Assembly (NCBI GenBank): GCA_018223365.1
Contig: JAGTTP010000002.1
Span: forward strand, 1,123,306-1,187,305
DNA length: 64,000 nucleotides
Source: Clostridiaceae bacterium Marseille-Q4145
GTDB taxonomy: Bacteria > Bacillota > Clostridia > Lachnospirales > Lachnospiraceae
Reading direction: 5' to 3'
The notes beneath the pieces were generated by a model. That model saw only the letters and a program-made list of their open reading frames with translations, was not told the origin of the DNA and ran no database searches. Positions 43,474-52,681 of this stretch are shown one piece after another (position 1 is the first letter of the stretch; every line of letters starts with the position of its first letter). The position numbers and the translations under genes were made by a program.

Positions 43474-43817
43474 AAGAGAGTTTCCCACTCTGCCATCTTA
43501 AATCCGGTCAGCACCCGGTCACCGTCCACGATCAGAGGACGCTTCACCAGCATGCCATTGGTCGCCAGCAGTTTTAACTGATCCTCCTCGCTCATTTCCG
43601 GCAGCTTGTCCTTCAGCTTCATTTCTTTGTAGAGCATTCCGCTGGTATTGAAGAATTTCTTCAACGGCAAACCGCTCCGTTCATACCAGTCCTTTAACTC
43701 CTCAAACGTCGGATTGTTCTCCACAATGTGGCGGTCTTCATAGGAAATCTGATGCTCATCCAACCATTTTTTTGCCTTCTGGCAGGTGGAGCATTTGGGA
43801 TATTCAAGAAATAACAT
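43470..43817 (-). CDS. ArsC/Spx-family thioredoxin-fold protein
   Basis: 115 residues from the ATG at 43817 (AAGGAGG 8 bases upstream). CSTCQKAKKWL is the CxxC active site after the first strand; then NPTFEELKDWYERSGLPLKK and KRPLIVDGDRVLTGF. This is the YffB/ArsC-related reductase group rather than true Spx. Arsenate or glutathione-linked reductase activity is uncertain. Operon with the J-domain gene. Confidence 0.85.
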   Translation of the reverse strand: MLFLEYPKCSTCQKAKKWLDEHQISYEDRHIVENNPTFEELKDWYERSGLPLKKFFNTSGMLYKEMKLKDKLPEMSEEDQLKLLATNGMLVKRPLIVDGDRVLTGFKMAEWETLL

Positions 43818-43830
43818 ACGTATAGCCTCC

Positions 43831-43889
43831 TTTTTATTTATCATACCATTCCTGCAGAGTTTCATGCAACCAGAGGCTGGACACTGGCT
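43831..43889 (-). repeat. Promoter module copy 2
   Basis: Minus strand TTGCAT (43869-43864), 18 bases, TATGAT (43845-43840) with extended -10. It directly precedes the ArsC-like gene and merges into structured repeat copy B. Confidence 0.75.
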
Positions 43890-43904
43890 GCTGCTTCAAC
43901 CAAA

Positions 43905-44226
43905 TCATTTAACGAAGTAAAACTGTTCAGGCAATACTTCTATTACACCTGGCTCATTTGGACATATGGAATGTTTGTGTCTCTCCACGCCCAATATTTG
44001 CTACGAAAAAAATATTTTGCGCTATATAATTTCAGAAATGAAACAAATTGGACATATAGAGATTCTTATGCATCTCTTGCCCAAATTTCCCTAATTTTTT
44101 GGGCATCCGATATCACAGATTTTCTATATGTCCAAATCAAATAACAAAACTTGTTTTTTATAGAATTTTCGCGTGTCTGCACTGCCTGATTGGGCAGAAA
44201 ATAACTTTTATTTTCTATCTGCCCTA
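43905..44226. repeat. Structured dispersed repeat, copy B
   Basis: Same blocks as copies A and C. The inner stem here is extended to TGCCCAAA/TTTGGGCA. The terminal GGGCAGA...TCTGCCC hairpin ends in the TAG stop of the gene at 44224, so it may serve as that gene's terminator. Confidence 0.8.
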
Positions 44227-44874
44227 ATAGTTATTCCATTCCGCTTCCTTCTTTTTTTCTTCCAATGACAACAGATATCCACGAAAATTTCTGGATATGG
44301 TTTTTAAATGAATCGAATTTTCTACTTTTTCTTCCGGTCTGTCCATCCACGCATGCTGTTTGTTTTTGGGATAAATGGATTCAATCGTGTTCAAACCAAT
44401 TCGATAAATCGCATCCCCAATATGTATTTCATTTGTCTCTTCTGATACCGCACTCTCCCAGTCATTCCAGTTCAGGGTTCCTGAAGACAGTACATATACG
44501 CCCCGGCTAAGCATATAACGGACACCGGTTTCTGTTGGTGTCAGACAAAGCATTTGAGGTTCCTGCGGTTTTTTATAAACCATATCCAATATCATGTCTA
44601 ATGGTTTTATAAGCAATGCAGTAAGTACTATCGCTACCCCATATGCAATGTCATTGATCAGCCCTCCATAGGTTGATAAAAATGCTGAAAAATATGGCTC
44701 TCTTTCCCTGATCTTAAAAAGCACTACACCCGTTTCAACTATAACAAGCAAATCTATGATGATCGTAACAACCGCAAACGGCATTAAAAATCTTTCTTTT
44801 TTTATTCCCCACTCTGCATACTTCTTACGTTCCTCTTCCGTGTACAAAACAGGAAGGTAATATTTTTCTGACAT
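44224..44874 (-). CDS. YcxB-like membrane protein
   Basis: 216 residues: two membrane helices (~31-53 and 68-97), then a cytoplasmic YcxB/PH-like domain (LCLTPTETGVRYMLSRGVYV; GTLNWNDWESAVSEETNEIH). Function unknown. The stop codon lies inside the last hairpin of repeat copy B. Confidence 0.65.
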   Translation of the reverse strand: MSEKYYLPVLYTEEERKKYAEWGIKKERFLMPFAVVTIIIDLLVIVETGVVLFKIREREPYFSAFLSTYGGLINDIAYGVAIVLTALLIKPLDMILDMVYKKPQEPQMLCLTPTETGVRYMLSRGVYVLSSGTLNWNDWESAVSEETNEIHIGDAIYRIGLNTIESIYPKNKQHAWMDRPEEKVENSIHLKTISRNFRGYLLSLEEKKKEAEWNNY

Positions 44875-44889
44875 TCGCTTCTCCCCGGA

Positions 44890-45018
44890 TTATTTCAGCT
44901 TATACTTCTTTGCGGCACCTCTGCCAATAATATCAATCAGCCCACTTTCACTCATATATGCAGTACGTTCACTTTCATTCACCATTCCAGTATGAAAATT
45001 TACTTTTGTTCCAATATA
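44890..45018 (-). pseudogene. Short C-terminal remnant, possibly of a DNA-binding ATPase
   Basis: About 40 codons (GTKVNFHTGMVNESERTAYM then SESGLIDIIGRGAAKKYKLK) between a stop and the GNAT gene. The tail resembles winged-helix ends of putative DNA-binding proteins. Too short to classify. Confidence 0.3.
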
Positions 45019-45021
45019 TAA

Positions 45022-45561
45022 CTATTGTTCCGCCAGCACATATTCGTAAAATATGAATTCCGTTTCTCCAGTACTTTCATAATATTCCTGCGCTGTTCCG
45101 CAATTTACGAAGCCATATTTTTCATACAATTTCTGTGCAGGTACATTAGTGCCAATTGCATCCAGTCTCACTGCCTTTTTCTTCTTAGCTACTGCCAGTT
45201 TGATAATCTCGTCAAGTGCTGCTGTTGCCACTCCCTGCCCCTGATATTCAGGTACAATCATTAACAGATGCACCACCGCTGCTTCCTGATCTTCGATCTT
45301 AACTGTCCAGTGAATCTTTCGATATTCTTCTGATTGTCCATTGGTCACTGCTACTGCACCAATCACATCTGCCTCCTGCAAAATCAAATACATTTCACCT
45401 TTTCGAATATAAGCAGTCCAATCGCCATCATTGGGATAAATATTCTTTTTCCACTGCAAAATCTGGCCATATTTCGGAGAGCTGTCTAAAAGTTTCCAGT
45501 ATAATTCTCTGATCTGATCAAGTTCCTCTATCGATGTTTTTCTTAGTCTCAAGCTTCTCAT
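45022..45561 (-). CDS. GNAT-family N-acetyltransferase
   Basis: 179 residues. Acetyl-CoA-binding motif A is VPEYQGQGVATAALDEII, preceded by the beta-4 strand AVVHLLMI and followed by VRLDAIGTNVPAQKLYEKYG. AGGAA lies 9 bases before the ATG. Substrate unknown. Confidence 0.88.
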   Translation of the reverse strand: MRSLRLRKTSIEELDQIRELYWKLLDSSPKYGQILQWKKNIYPNDGDWTAYIRKGEMYLILQEADVIGAVAVTNGQSEEYRKIHWTVKIEDQEAAVVHLLMIVPEYQGQGVATAALDEIIKLAVAKKKKAVRLDAIGTNVPAQKLYEKYGFVNCGTAQEYYESTGETEFIFYEYVLAEQ

Positions 45562-45628
45562 TCCATTTCGTTCCTAAAATTCCGCTAATTTTACCCACTT
45601 TATCATATCAATTTTCTCAATCAATGCA

Positions 45629-45880
45629 TTATTTGATTAATCCCAACGCAGCCTCATAGTCTTTTTTATGTACATAGATTTTATATTCATATGAATAGTC
45701 TTGATTGATCCCCATATTACCAATACGACCTCTTTGGCTGTCAAGAGCACCAGAATTCTGCAGATTTTTTGTTTTTACAGTATAATCAATACCATTTTGA
45801 GCTAAAACATCGCGGATCTCCGACTGCCGATGGGTATCCATTGTAACAATTAGTTCTTTTCTGTTAAAAATCGTCAGCAT
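45629..45880 (-). CDS. Small DUF2007-like protein
   Basis: 83 residues from the ATG at 45880 (AGGGGG upstream). ELIVTMDTHRQSEIRDVLAQ and YEYKIYVHKKDYEAALGLI give a ferredoxin-like alpha/beta pattern similar to DUF2007 'putative signal transducing' proteins. Driven by promoter module copy 3. Confidence 0.6.
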   Translation of the reverse strand: MLTIFNRKELIVTMDTHRQSEIRDVLAQNGIDYTVKTKNLQNSGALDSQRGRIGNMGINQDYSYEYKIYVHKKDYEAALGLIK

Positions 45881-45890
45881 AGTTTCCCCC

Positions 45891-45949
45891 TTTCTATTTA
45901 TCATACCATTCCTGCAAGGTTTCATGCAACCGTAGGCCGGACAATGGCT
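45891..45949 (-). repeat. Promoter module copy 3
   Basis: Same module as 42515 and 43831, directly upstream of the small gene at 45880 and continuous with structured repeat copy C. Confidence 0.75.
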
Positions 45950-46196
45950 GCTGCTTCAACCAAATCATTTAACGAAGTAAAACCGTTTAGGCAATACTTC
46001 TATTACACCTGGCTCATTTGGGCATATGAAATGTTTATGTCCCTCCATGCCCAATATTTGCTGTGAAAAAAATATTTTGCGCTATATAATTTCAAAAATG
46101 AAGTGGTAAGCTAAAAGTAGACACTATCCAAAAAATGTAAACAAGTAGTATACTTTAATCAACAAGTATAGTTCTTGTTGCACAGGAGGTGTATCT

Positions 46197-46571
46197 ATGA
46201 TCCCAAAAGAACAGCGCATAGCCATTGCCAAAGAAATTGTAGACGGTTCTCTCTCTAGTCGTGAAGCTGCTGAAAAGTATGGTATTTCAAAATCATTGGC
46301 AGCTAAATATGCAACAGATTATCGTCGAGAAAACGGCTTGCCCGTGAGAACATCCTCTCCGCGTACCCCGGAGGCGAAAGCAATTATGTTAAAATCTTCC
46401 AATGATTTGTTCCATTTGGAAGATTATCAGTCAATGACAAAAGATCAATTGATTGAAGAACTTATTAAATCAAAAATCAATGAAGCCAGGGCAAAAAAAG
46501 GGTACGAAGTGAAAGGGGATGGTCAAAACAAGGAGTTCATTTCTTTAAGCAACATGAATTCGAAATCGTGA
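46197..46571 (+). CDS. IS3-family transposase OrfA
   Basis: 124 residues: helix-turn-helix IVDGSLSSREAAEKYGISKS followed by KSLAAKYATDY, then a charged C-terminal half for dimerisation and frameshift fusion. AGGAGGTG upstream of the ATG. Confidence 0.88.
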   Translation: MIPKEQRIAIAKEIVDGSLSSREAAEKYGISKSLAAKYATDYRRENGLPVRTSSPRTPEAKAIMLKSSNDLFHLEDYQSMTKDQLIEELIKSKINEARAKKGYEVKGDGQNKEFISLSNMNSKS

Positions 46572-47422
46572 TGGAGCTTTCAAAAGAATTTCCTGTTGCG
46601 GTTCTTTGCCGATTGATGAATGTAAATCGGAGTGGCTTTTACAAGTGGAAAAAACGCCTGGAACATCCTTCAAAACGACTGTTATCCTTTGTAAGTGATC
46701 TGGCATTATTCAAGGAATACCATGCTAAATATCCATCACATGGCTATCGTTGGCTTAATGCCAAGATTCGTTTAGATACAGGACTAAAAATGTCTGACCA
46801 GTATGCTCATAAGTGTTGTAAAACGGCAGGAATTATGAGCATATCCAAGCATTACCGCTATAAGAAGCCAGGAGATCCATTCAAGGTGTATCCGAACCTA
46901 ATGGCAACCGGATTAAATATCACCGGACCATTGCAGTGTATCACAAGTGACATGACGGCATTTCGATTAAAAGGTGTTTATTATGAATTGACCTTGTATA
47001 TGGATCTTTGGAATAATGAAATCCTGTCATACTCGCTTTCAGGTCGCAAAGGAGACAGAATGACATATATAAGTGGTCTAAAAGACTTGATTTCCATCAA
47101 ACAAAAGTATCCTGGTCTGGAAATGATTCTTCATACAGATCAGGGATCGGTCTATGCATCTAAGGACTTTAATGAGCTTTTGCCTTTATATAACATCGTT
47201 CATTCTATGTCCAGAGCCGAAACCCCAACAGATAATGCAGCAATGGAGGCGATTAATGGCTGGATCAAAACAGAGATGTTTACAGATCTGCACATAACCA
47301 GCAATGAAAACATTGAGAATGAGATAAAAGAATATATCACGTTCTTTAATGAAGAAAGACCTGCATACTCATTAAACTATTTGACACCAAAACAATATAA
47401 GGAGTACTATGCTCAGTTTTGA
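46571..47422 (+). CDS. IS3-family transposase OrfB (DDE integrase)
   Basis: 283 residues from the ATG that overlaps the orfA stop (TGATG). HTH_21 region (YHAKYPSHGYRWLNAKI), then the rve core with ITSDMTAF, HTDQGSVYAS and AMEAINGWIKTEM carrying D, D and E. No interruption, so probably active with OrfA. Confidence 0.9.
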   Translation: MELSKEFPVAVLCRLMNVNRSGFYKWKKRLEHPSKRLLSFVSDLALFKEYHAKYPSHGYRWLNAKIRLDTGLKMSDQYAHKCCKTAGIMSISKHYRYKKPGDPFKVYPNLMATGLNITGPLQCITSDMTAFRLKGVYYELTLYMDLWNNEILSYSLSGRKGDRMTYISGLKDLISIKQKYPGLEMILHTDQGSVYASKDFNELLPLYNIVHSMSRAETPTDNAAMEAINGWIKTEMFTDLHITSNENIENEIKEYITFFNEERPAYSLNYLTPKQYKEYYAQF

Positions 47423-47806
47423 GTGTATAAAAAATGAAAAAAGTGTCTACTTTTTGTTGACTAGTGCAAAATTAAACAAATTGGACATATAGAAATTCTT
47501 ATGCATCTTTTACCCAAATTTTCCTAATTTTCTGGGCATCTGATAGCACAGATTTTCTATATGTCCAAATCAAATAACGAGACTTGTTTTTTATAGAATT
47601 TTCGCGTGTCTGCACTGCCTGATTGGGCAGAAAATAACTTTTATTTTCTATCTGCCCAGGCACCTTCTATTTTTTCATTTTTGCACGCATTTCCTGTCCA
47701 CTGATAACCGGGAGAAATGTAAAATACGTGATATCATTCCAAGTAGAAGTCCACTCACGAAACAATTCATATGCCATTTCACATCTCCGCTTTGAATTTG
47801 TGAACC

Positions 47807-49342
47807 TCACTCTTCCAATGCTTCTTCCTGTTCCAGCAGTCGGAAGGAAAAGTTCAGATAGAAGATTTCATCCGGATCATCCAGATCTGACTGCAGGATT
47901 TCTTTGATTTTTTCCAGCCGGTATAAAAATGTACTTCTATGAATAAACAACTCTTCTGCTGCTCTGGTCGCACTTAAATTTACATCCAGATAGGTTTTCA
48001 GGGTTTTCATATATTCTGATTTATTTTTTTCATCTGCCGCTTTCAGTTTCAGAAGATTCTGGTGGCAGATCATGGATGCGGGGAGACGCCGGGTTGTCTG
48101 TTCCATAATATAGGGCAGTACTACCTGGTCAAAATGGTGAATCCAGACATAAGGACGGTTTCTGCTTCCTACATCCAGAGCCATGCGCGCCTGGACAAAC
48201 TGCCTGCGAAAATACATGTGTCCTTTTACACACCTGGAATACCCCGCTTTCAAATAACTGTCCCGGATAAAATAAGTCAGTACGCTTCCGACTTCTTCCT
48301 CATCTTTTTCAAGAAGTGTCAGATTAAAGAATGTTACAATCTCTCCTTCAAACACCAGGCTGACCGACTGTGGGAATTTTTGTTTGATGTACTGACAGAT
48401 CGCGTTCGTAGACAGATTTTGCTGGTTCAGGTAGGTCAGCTGCAGAAGCAGGCACAGATACGTATGCTGGCTGTTCCAGCCATATACAGACAATCTTCTG
48501 CTCATTTCCATATAGTCAGCTGTTCTGTCTTTTAGAATCGTTTCAAAAATGCTGACCAGTGCATCTTCACCTGCCAGGGCCGAACTGTAAGTAAGGAAAA
48601 TTTCCAGATAATCTGCCAGTACCTTAAAAAGGCAGCGATCTCCCTCTGTAAATGTCCGGTTCCATTCATGCATCACTACCCTGCACACATTTTTCCCTTC
48701 CGGGAAGAGATTTCGGTTCAGGCTCCGAACACCATTAATATATTCCGGAAACAGGACCACATCTCTGGATTCCTGCATTTTCTGATACTCCGCGCTTTGC
48801 ATCAGTGTATTCATGGCTTCCACATCAATTCCATCTGACCGGAACAGCCTTGTCTTTTCCGGCATGGCATTCGTTCCGTACTCTCCCAGAAGCGAAAAAT
48901 CGAGTCCCATTACCAGAAGTGGATTTTCCAGGAACTCCGCTGAAAACTGCAGAATTGTCTGCAGATTTTTTCCGGTAAGAACCTCTTTTTGTAGTTTTCT
49001 TTCCCATTCATCGCAGCGGTCAAACATGCGCTGGATGCTGTTCAGGATGCTTGCTTCCAGAGAAACTGCATTTTTCGTATCTGAACCGGTGATCTGAATA
49101 TACGGTGCAGAAATACTGCTCTTTCCACTTCCGCAGAGAATCCACAAAACATCCTGCTCCCATCCTTCCCCGGAAGCAGCTGTTTCTGCAGCACAAATCT
49201 TTATATGTCCGGCACTCTCCTTTTCATGATCCAGACAAAAAAGAGGACGGAAGAACCCGTCCTCCCCTGATATTCTATTTTGATCCTGTACTCTGTATTC
49301 TTTCTTCAGCTGTTCCAGGATATATGCGGATGAAAGCTTCAT
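47807..49342 (-). CDS. PucR/CdaR-type transcriptional regulator (corrinoid cluster)
   Basis: 511 residues from ATG 49342 (GGGGG upstream). Long N-terminal sensory part without a recognised ligand domain, a GGDEF-like remnant in the middle, and the C-terminal PucR helix-turn-helix (NLSATRAAEELFIHRSTFLY followed by RLEKIKEILQSDLDDP). It begins 19 bases after the corrinoid-protein stop, so it belongs to that operon. A paralogue lies at 52803. Likely activates the methyltransferase genes in response to substrate. Confidence 0.82.
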   Translation of the reverse strand: MKLSSAYILEQLKKEYRVQDQNRISGEDGFFRPLFCLDHEKESAGHIKICAAETAASGEGWEQDVLWILCGSGKSSISAPYIQITGSDTKNAVSLEASILNSIQRMFDRCDEWERKLQKEVLTGKNLQTILQFSAEFLENPLLVMGLDFSLLGEYGTNAMPEKTRLFRSDGIDVEAMNTLMQSAEYQKMQESRDVVLFPEYINGVRSLNRNLFPEGKNVCRVVMHEWNRTFTEGDRCLFKVLADYLEIFLTYSSALAGEDALVSIFETILKDRTADYMEMSRRLSVYGWNSQHTYLCLLLQLTYLNQQNLSTNAICQYIKQKFPQSVSLVFEGEIVTFFNLTLLEKDEEEVGSVLTYFIRDSYLKAGYSRCVKGHMYFRRQFVQARMALDVGSRNRPYVWIHHFDQVVLPYIMEQTTRRLPASMICHQNLLKLKAADEKNKSEYMKTLKTYLDVNLSATRAAEELFIHRSTFLYRLEKIKEILQSDLDDPDEIFYLNFSFRLLEQEEALEE

Positions 49343-49361
49343 TTCTTTTCCCCCAACCCTG

Positions 49362-49997
49362 CTAAAGCACGAATTTTTTTGCCATCTCTGCCGCGTCCAC
49401 GCAGTTATCTGTATAGCCATCTGCGCCCATCTGTTCAGCAAGCTCTTTTGACACAGCGCCGCCGCCTATCATAATCTTGTATGTATGCTTCGGATCATTT
49501 TTTCGAAGTGCTTTTACCACCTGCTTAAGTTCATGCAATGTCGTGCTGAGCAAGGAAGAAATACATACAATGGATACATCCGGATTTTCTTTTACCGCTC
49601 TCAAAAACTGTTTTTCCGAAATATCAACGCCAAGATCAATTACCTTGAATCCGGCTCCCCGGAACATCATGGCTACCAGATTTTTTCCCACATCATGAAG
49701 GTCCCCTTCTATCGTCCCCAGGATGATCGTTCCGCTTTCCGTAGGATTATAGTCTGCCTTTAGTTCTTTGACAATTTGAAAGCCTTTCTGAACACTTCTT
49801 GCAGACGAGAGTATTCCAGGTATGTCCACCTGCTGTTCTTTATATTTTTCACCCACTTCACGCATAACCGGTACCATAACATCTTCCACAAGCACAACCG
49901 GATCTACTCCTTCTTCCAGTGCTTTTCTTACCAGTTCTTCTGTTTCATTTGGATGTCCCTGCTCTATCGCCAGTGTCAGTTTTTCAAGTACTGTCAT
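49362..49997 (-). CDS. Corrinoid (B12-binding) methyl-carrier protein, copy 1
   Basis: About 211 residues. Helical cap (EELVRKALEEGVDPVVLVED), then the cobalamin domain with the axial-histidine motif EGDLHDVGKN (DxHxxG), SSLLSTT and the GG of MIGGGAVSKE. MtaC/MtvC-type methyl carrier between methyltransferases. The start is uncertain: ATG 49997 has only a distant AAAGG, and ATG 50042 has none. It follows the UroD-family methyltransferase gene after a terminator-like hairpin. Confidence 0.92.
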   Translation of the reverse strand: MTVLEKLTLAIEQGHPNETEELVRKALEEGVDPVVLVEDVMVPVMREVGEKYKEQQVDIPGILSSARSVQKGFQIVKELKADYNPTESGTIILGTIEGDLHDVGKNLVAMMFRGAGFKVIDLGVDISEKQFLRAVKENPDVSIVCISSLLSTTLHELKQVVKALRKNDPKHTYKIMIGGGAVSKELAEQMGADGYTDNCVDAAEMAKKFVL

Positions 49998-50047
49998 TCC
50001 TGTCCCGAACCTTTCTGATCTATCTCCACTACTATCTATCATATAGC

Positions 50048-50100
50048 AAAAAAGGCCATTCTACAATCCCATATAGGACTGAAGAACGGTCTTTTTTTGC
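50048..50100. terminator. Hairpin with T runs on both sides, between methyltransferase and corrinoid genes
   Basis: AGACCGTTCT and AGAATGGCCT arms with flanking A6/T7 runs make a bidirectional intrinsic terminator. Between co-directional genes it may act as an attenuator. Confidence 0.65.
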
Positions 50101-50117
50101 TCTATTAATAATTCTTC

Positions 50118-51128
50118 CTAGATTCCATATACCTCTTTATTGTATTTTGCAATTTCATCATCAATAATCGGGTCTACATGCGGGAACAGGCATCCCGGTC
50201 CACCGTAAGTAATACACGGAATGAAGTGTCCGCCAGGAGCATACTCTTCACATGCTCTTCTGACTTCTTTACGAATTTCCTCTTCCGTAGAATCCACACG
50301 GTCAACAATAGATGCATCGATTCCACCCATAAGAGTCATTCTTCCTGCCAGCTGTTTCTGAAGCTTCACAATATCATTCTGTGGAAGTGTACCCTGCCAG
50401 ATATCAATTCCCAGATCTACCATATCTTCTATGATCGGCTCCATGAAAGAATCTGCATGATGCATGATGATCACACCATGGTCTTTCATATATTTATAAG
50501 ATTTCTCATACTGCGGCTTGATAAACTCTCTCCAGGTGTCCGGACTTACAAACAGCGCCTGTTTGGAGCCCCAGTCATCATGGGACAGGATAATATCCGG
50601 ATGAAGATGATCGACAATCAACTTTGTCAGCTGGAAACGATACTCGCCGATTGCATTGCAGAGATCCATCATATCTTCCGGCTCCAGCAGGAAATTCACC
50701 AGCATGTCTTCGAATCCCATCAGGAAATGAAGTCTCTCGAATACGCCTGTCGGCATGAATGCCATGAACAGGCTTCCGGAATCTTTGATCTCCTGTGCTT
50801 TCTGTTGAAACGGCTCCCACAATGCCGGATCTGAACACTGTCCTACAATATCCGGAATCTTCACCTGGGACTTCCACTCGGTGATATCATCAATGACTTT
50901 ATTACCCTCTGTTACATGGGGCATGGCAGCTAACTGCTCCTGGGGCCACAGAATCTCTGTTCCAAACAGATCCTTCATCGGCTCCATTCCACGATGACGG
51001 TTTCCCCGCACATAATTATTTGCCGGATTTGGCGGATAGAAGGTTGCCCCTTCATATTGTTTTAATAACCGCTCCGGTTTTCCATCCACTTTGATTGTTT
51101 CAAGTAAAATTTGTGATGCTGTCAGCAT
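50118..51128 (-). CDS. Uroporphyrinogen-decarboxylase-family methyltransferase (corrinoid-dependent MT-I candidate)
   Basis: 336 residues, UroD/MtaA-like TIM barrel: ILSHDDWGSKQALFVSPDTW, IIMHHADSFMEPIIEDMVDL (region of the metal-binding His), GIDIWQGTLPQNDI and GGHFIPCITYGGPGCL (candidate metal-ligand Cys). True heme-pathway UroD features are not obvious. Its location between a corrinoid protein and a transporter points to methyl transfer from a methylated compound to cob(I)alamin. Substrate unknown: methoxylated aromatics, betaines or methyl glycosides are all possible. Confidence 0.85.
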   Translation of the reverse strand: MLTASQILLETIKVDGKPERLLKQYEGATFYPPNPANNYVRGNRHRGMEPMKDLFGTEILWPQEQLAAMPHVTEGNKVIDDITEWKSQVKIPDIVGQCSDPALWEPFQQKAQEIKDSGSLFMAFMPTGVFERLHFLMGFEDMLVNFLLEPEDMMDLCNAIGEYRFQLTKLIVDHLHPDIILSHDDWGSKQALFVSPDTWREFIKPQYEKSYKYMKDHGVIIMHHADSFMEPIIEDMVDLGIDIWQGTLPQNDIVKLQKQLAGRMTLMGGIDASIVDRVDSTEEEIRKEVRRACEEYAPGGHFIPCITYGGPGCLFPHVDPIIDDEIAKYNKEVYGI

Positions 51129-51143
51129 AGTAAAAAACCTCCT

Positions 51144-52538
51144 TTATGATCTTGCGTCAATTTCAGCCTGATACTGAATTACTTTTTCCTTTGTAATCTT
51201 AAATCCGAATATCAGAAGCAGCATGCCCACCAGACAGAAGATTGCCGGAACAAGTGCAAATGAAATCGTCATTCCCTGACGTGCAGTACCTTCCAGTACT
51301 ACACCGGACTGCCATCCTACTGCAACAAGGCAGGCGCTTAAAATCGTTCCTCTCAAAAATACTGCAATTTTCAGCGGCAGATTCTGTAAGCCCATAATCC
51401 ATCCGGATGCATCTTTTCCGCTCTTCCAGGTAGCATATACAACAGTATCCGCATACAGTGCCGGAGATGCCGCAAATGCCATTCCATAGAAGAACTGAGC
51501 CAGCGTCATAAGTGCAATTACGCCCATCGCATTTCCGTAGAATATATATACAAGGAACAGAGACACTGCCATTCCCGCATACGCAATAATCATAGTCGTC
51601 CGTGAAGAAATTGCTTTCGCAATATATCTCATGGAAAAAGCTCCGATAATAGCGCCTACTGCCACACTGAGAAGATAAGTTGTCATCAGGCCCGGGTTTC
51701 CCATTGCATCACGGAAATAGTAAATTGCAGATGCCGCTGTAACAAATTTCACACACCATTTTGCCAGATCCGCAAGCATCAGCACCATAAGAGGCGGATT
51801 CTGGAACAGAGAAGAAAACATTTCGCCAATGGTAATCTTTGTTTTATCATTTCCGGCCTTTGCCACCTGTGCTTCTGTCTCTGTCTCCTCGTAGCCATCT
51901 GTCATTTTGAAATGTGCAAAATAGGTAACTACCATCAAAATTCCAAGACAAAACGCTGCTGCTGCAAATTTGTTTTTTTCTCCCACATAACCTGCAAGAA
52001 GTGTTGCAAACGGAAGGCCCATATAGGAGAATAAAAGACCTCCGATATTATTCCAGGTTGCTCTGGAAGATGCCAGTGTTGCTTTATCTTCCGGTGTTTT
52101 TCCGACCACACTGATCAATGTCGCATTTGCCACATAACTAAAGTTCCATGCCACATGAGACGCTATGGATGCAGCAATAATGATGATCGCTGACAACCAT
52201 TCATTTTCACTGACACGAATAAACATAAATGCATACAAAAATGGCACCATCCATGGAACCATGATCAGCCAGGAACGATACCGTCCCCACCTTTTTGCTT
52301 TTGTGCCATTGATAATTCCCCCGTAAAGCCAGGAAAGACATGCATCCACAATCGTAAACACCGAGTTAATGACACCAGCAACTCCGGCTGCAAATCCGGC
52401 AATATCCGTAAGAAATGTCATAAAGTAAAAGGTTTCAATATTACTCATAAGAACAAAGCCGGCATCCCCTACACCGAAGAAATATTTCAGTGCATTTGTG
52501 AGGCCTTTTTTCTGTTTTGGAGTTTCCGTATTACCCAT
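51144..52538 (-). CDS. GPH-family (glycoside-pentoside-hexuronide type) MFS transporter
   Basis: 464 residues from ATG 52538 (AGGGAG upstream), twelve predicted membrane helices. Family marks: YFFGVGDAGFVLMSNIETFY at the start, and GTKAKRWGRYRSWLIMVPW in the loop between helices 2 and 3. GPH carriers usually import glycosides or hexuronides with cations. Placed directly upstream of the UroD-type methyltransferase, it probably imports that enzyme's substrate. Confidence 0.88.
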   Translation of the reverse strand: MGNTETPKQKKGLTNALKYFFGVGDAGFVLMSNIETFYFMTFLTDIAGFAAGVAGVINSVFTIVDACLSWLYGGIINGTKAKRWGRYRSWLIMVPWMVPFLYAFMFIRVSENEWLSAIIIIAASIASHVAWNFSYVANATLISVVGKTPEDKATLASSRATWNNIGGLLFSYMGLPFATLLAGYVGEKNKFAAAAFCLGILMVVTYFAHFKMTDGYEETETEAQVAKAGNDKTKITIGEMFSSLFQNPPLMVLMLADLAKWCVKFVTAASAIYYFRDAMGNPGLMTTYLLSVAVGAIIGAFSMRYIAKAISSRTTMIIAYAGMAVSLFLVYIFYGNAMGVIALMTLAQFFYGMAFAASPALYADTVVYATWKSGKDASGWIMGLQNLPLKIAVFLRGTILSACLVAVGWQSGVVLEGTARQGMTISFALVPAIFCLVGMLLLIFGFKITKEKVIQYQAEIDARS

Positions 52539-52681
52539 AGTATTTCTCCCTTCTTCTGATTTTTGCAGGATCGGCCGTTTCCGCAAGTTCATGTTCCTTT
52601 TTTGATAATATCAGTATAGGGGAATTTCTCTTCTCCGTAAATCCGCACACCTCTTCATTCTTTTTATTTCATTTCATACAT

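Larger units (their letters stand above)
46104..47468 (+). mobile_element. IS3-family insertion sequence, apparently intact
   Basis: Ends begin TG and end CA; terminal inverted repeats share AAAGTAGACACT. Contains orfA and orfB overlapping by one base. It sits inside structured repeat copy C. Copies A and B supply the empty-site sequence, so the insertion is recent relative to the repeat duplication. Confidence 0.88.
45990..47713. repeat. Structured dispersed repeat, copy C, split by an IS
   Basis: Left part 45990-46103 and right part 47469-47713 together rebuild the repeat; the IS3-family element lies between. The right part shares with copy A the extra tail CTGCCCAGGCAC to CTGATA that copy B lacks. 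Confidence 0.8.

Noticed and set aside
50118..51128. Heme-pathway uroporphyrinogen decarboxylase (hemE)
   Set aside because: Context (corrinoid protein, MT-II, RACo, transporter) and sequence of the barrel point to the MtaA-like methyltransferase branch of the family.
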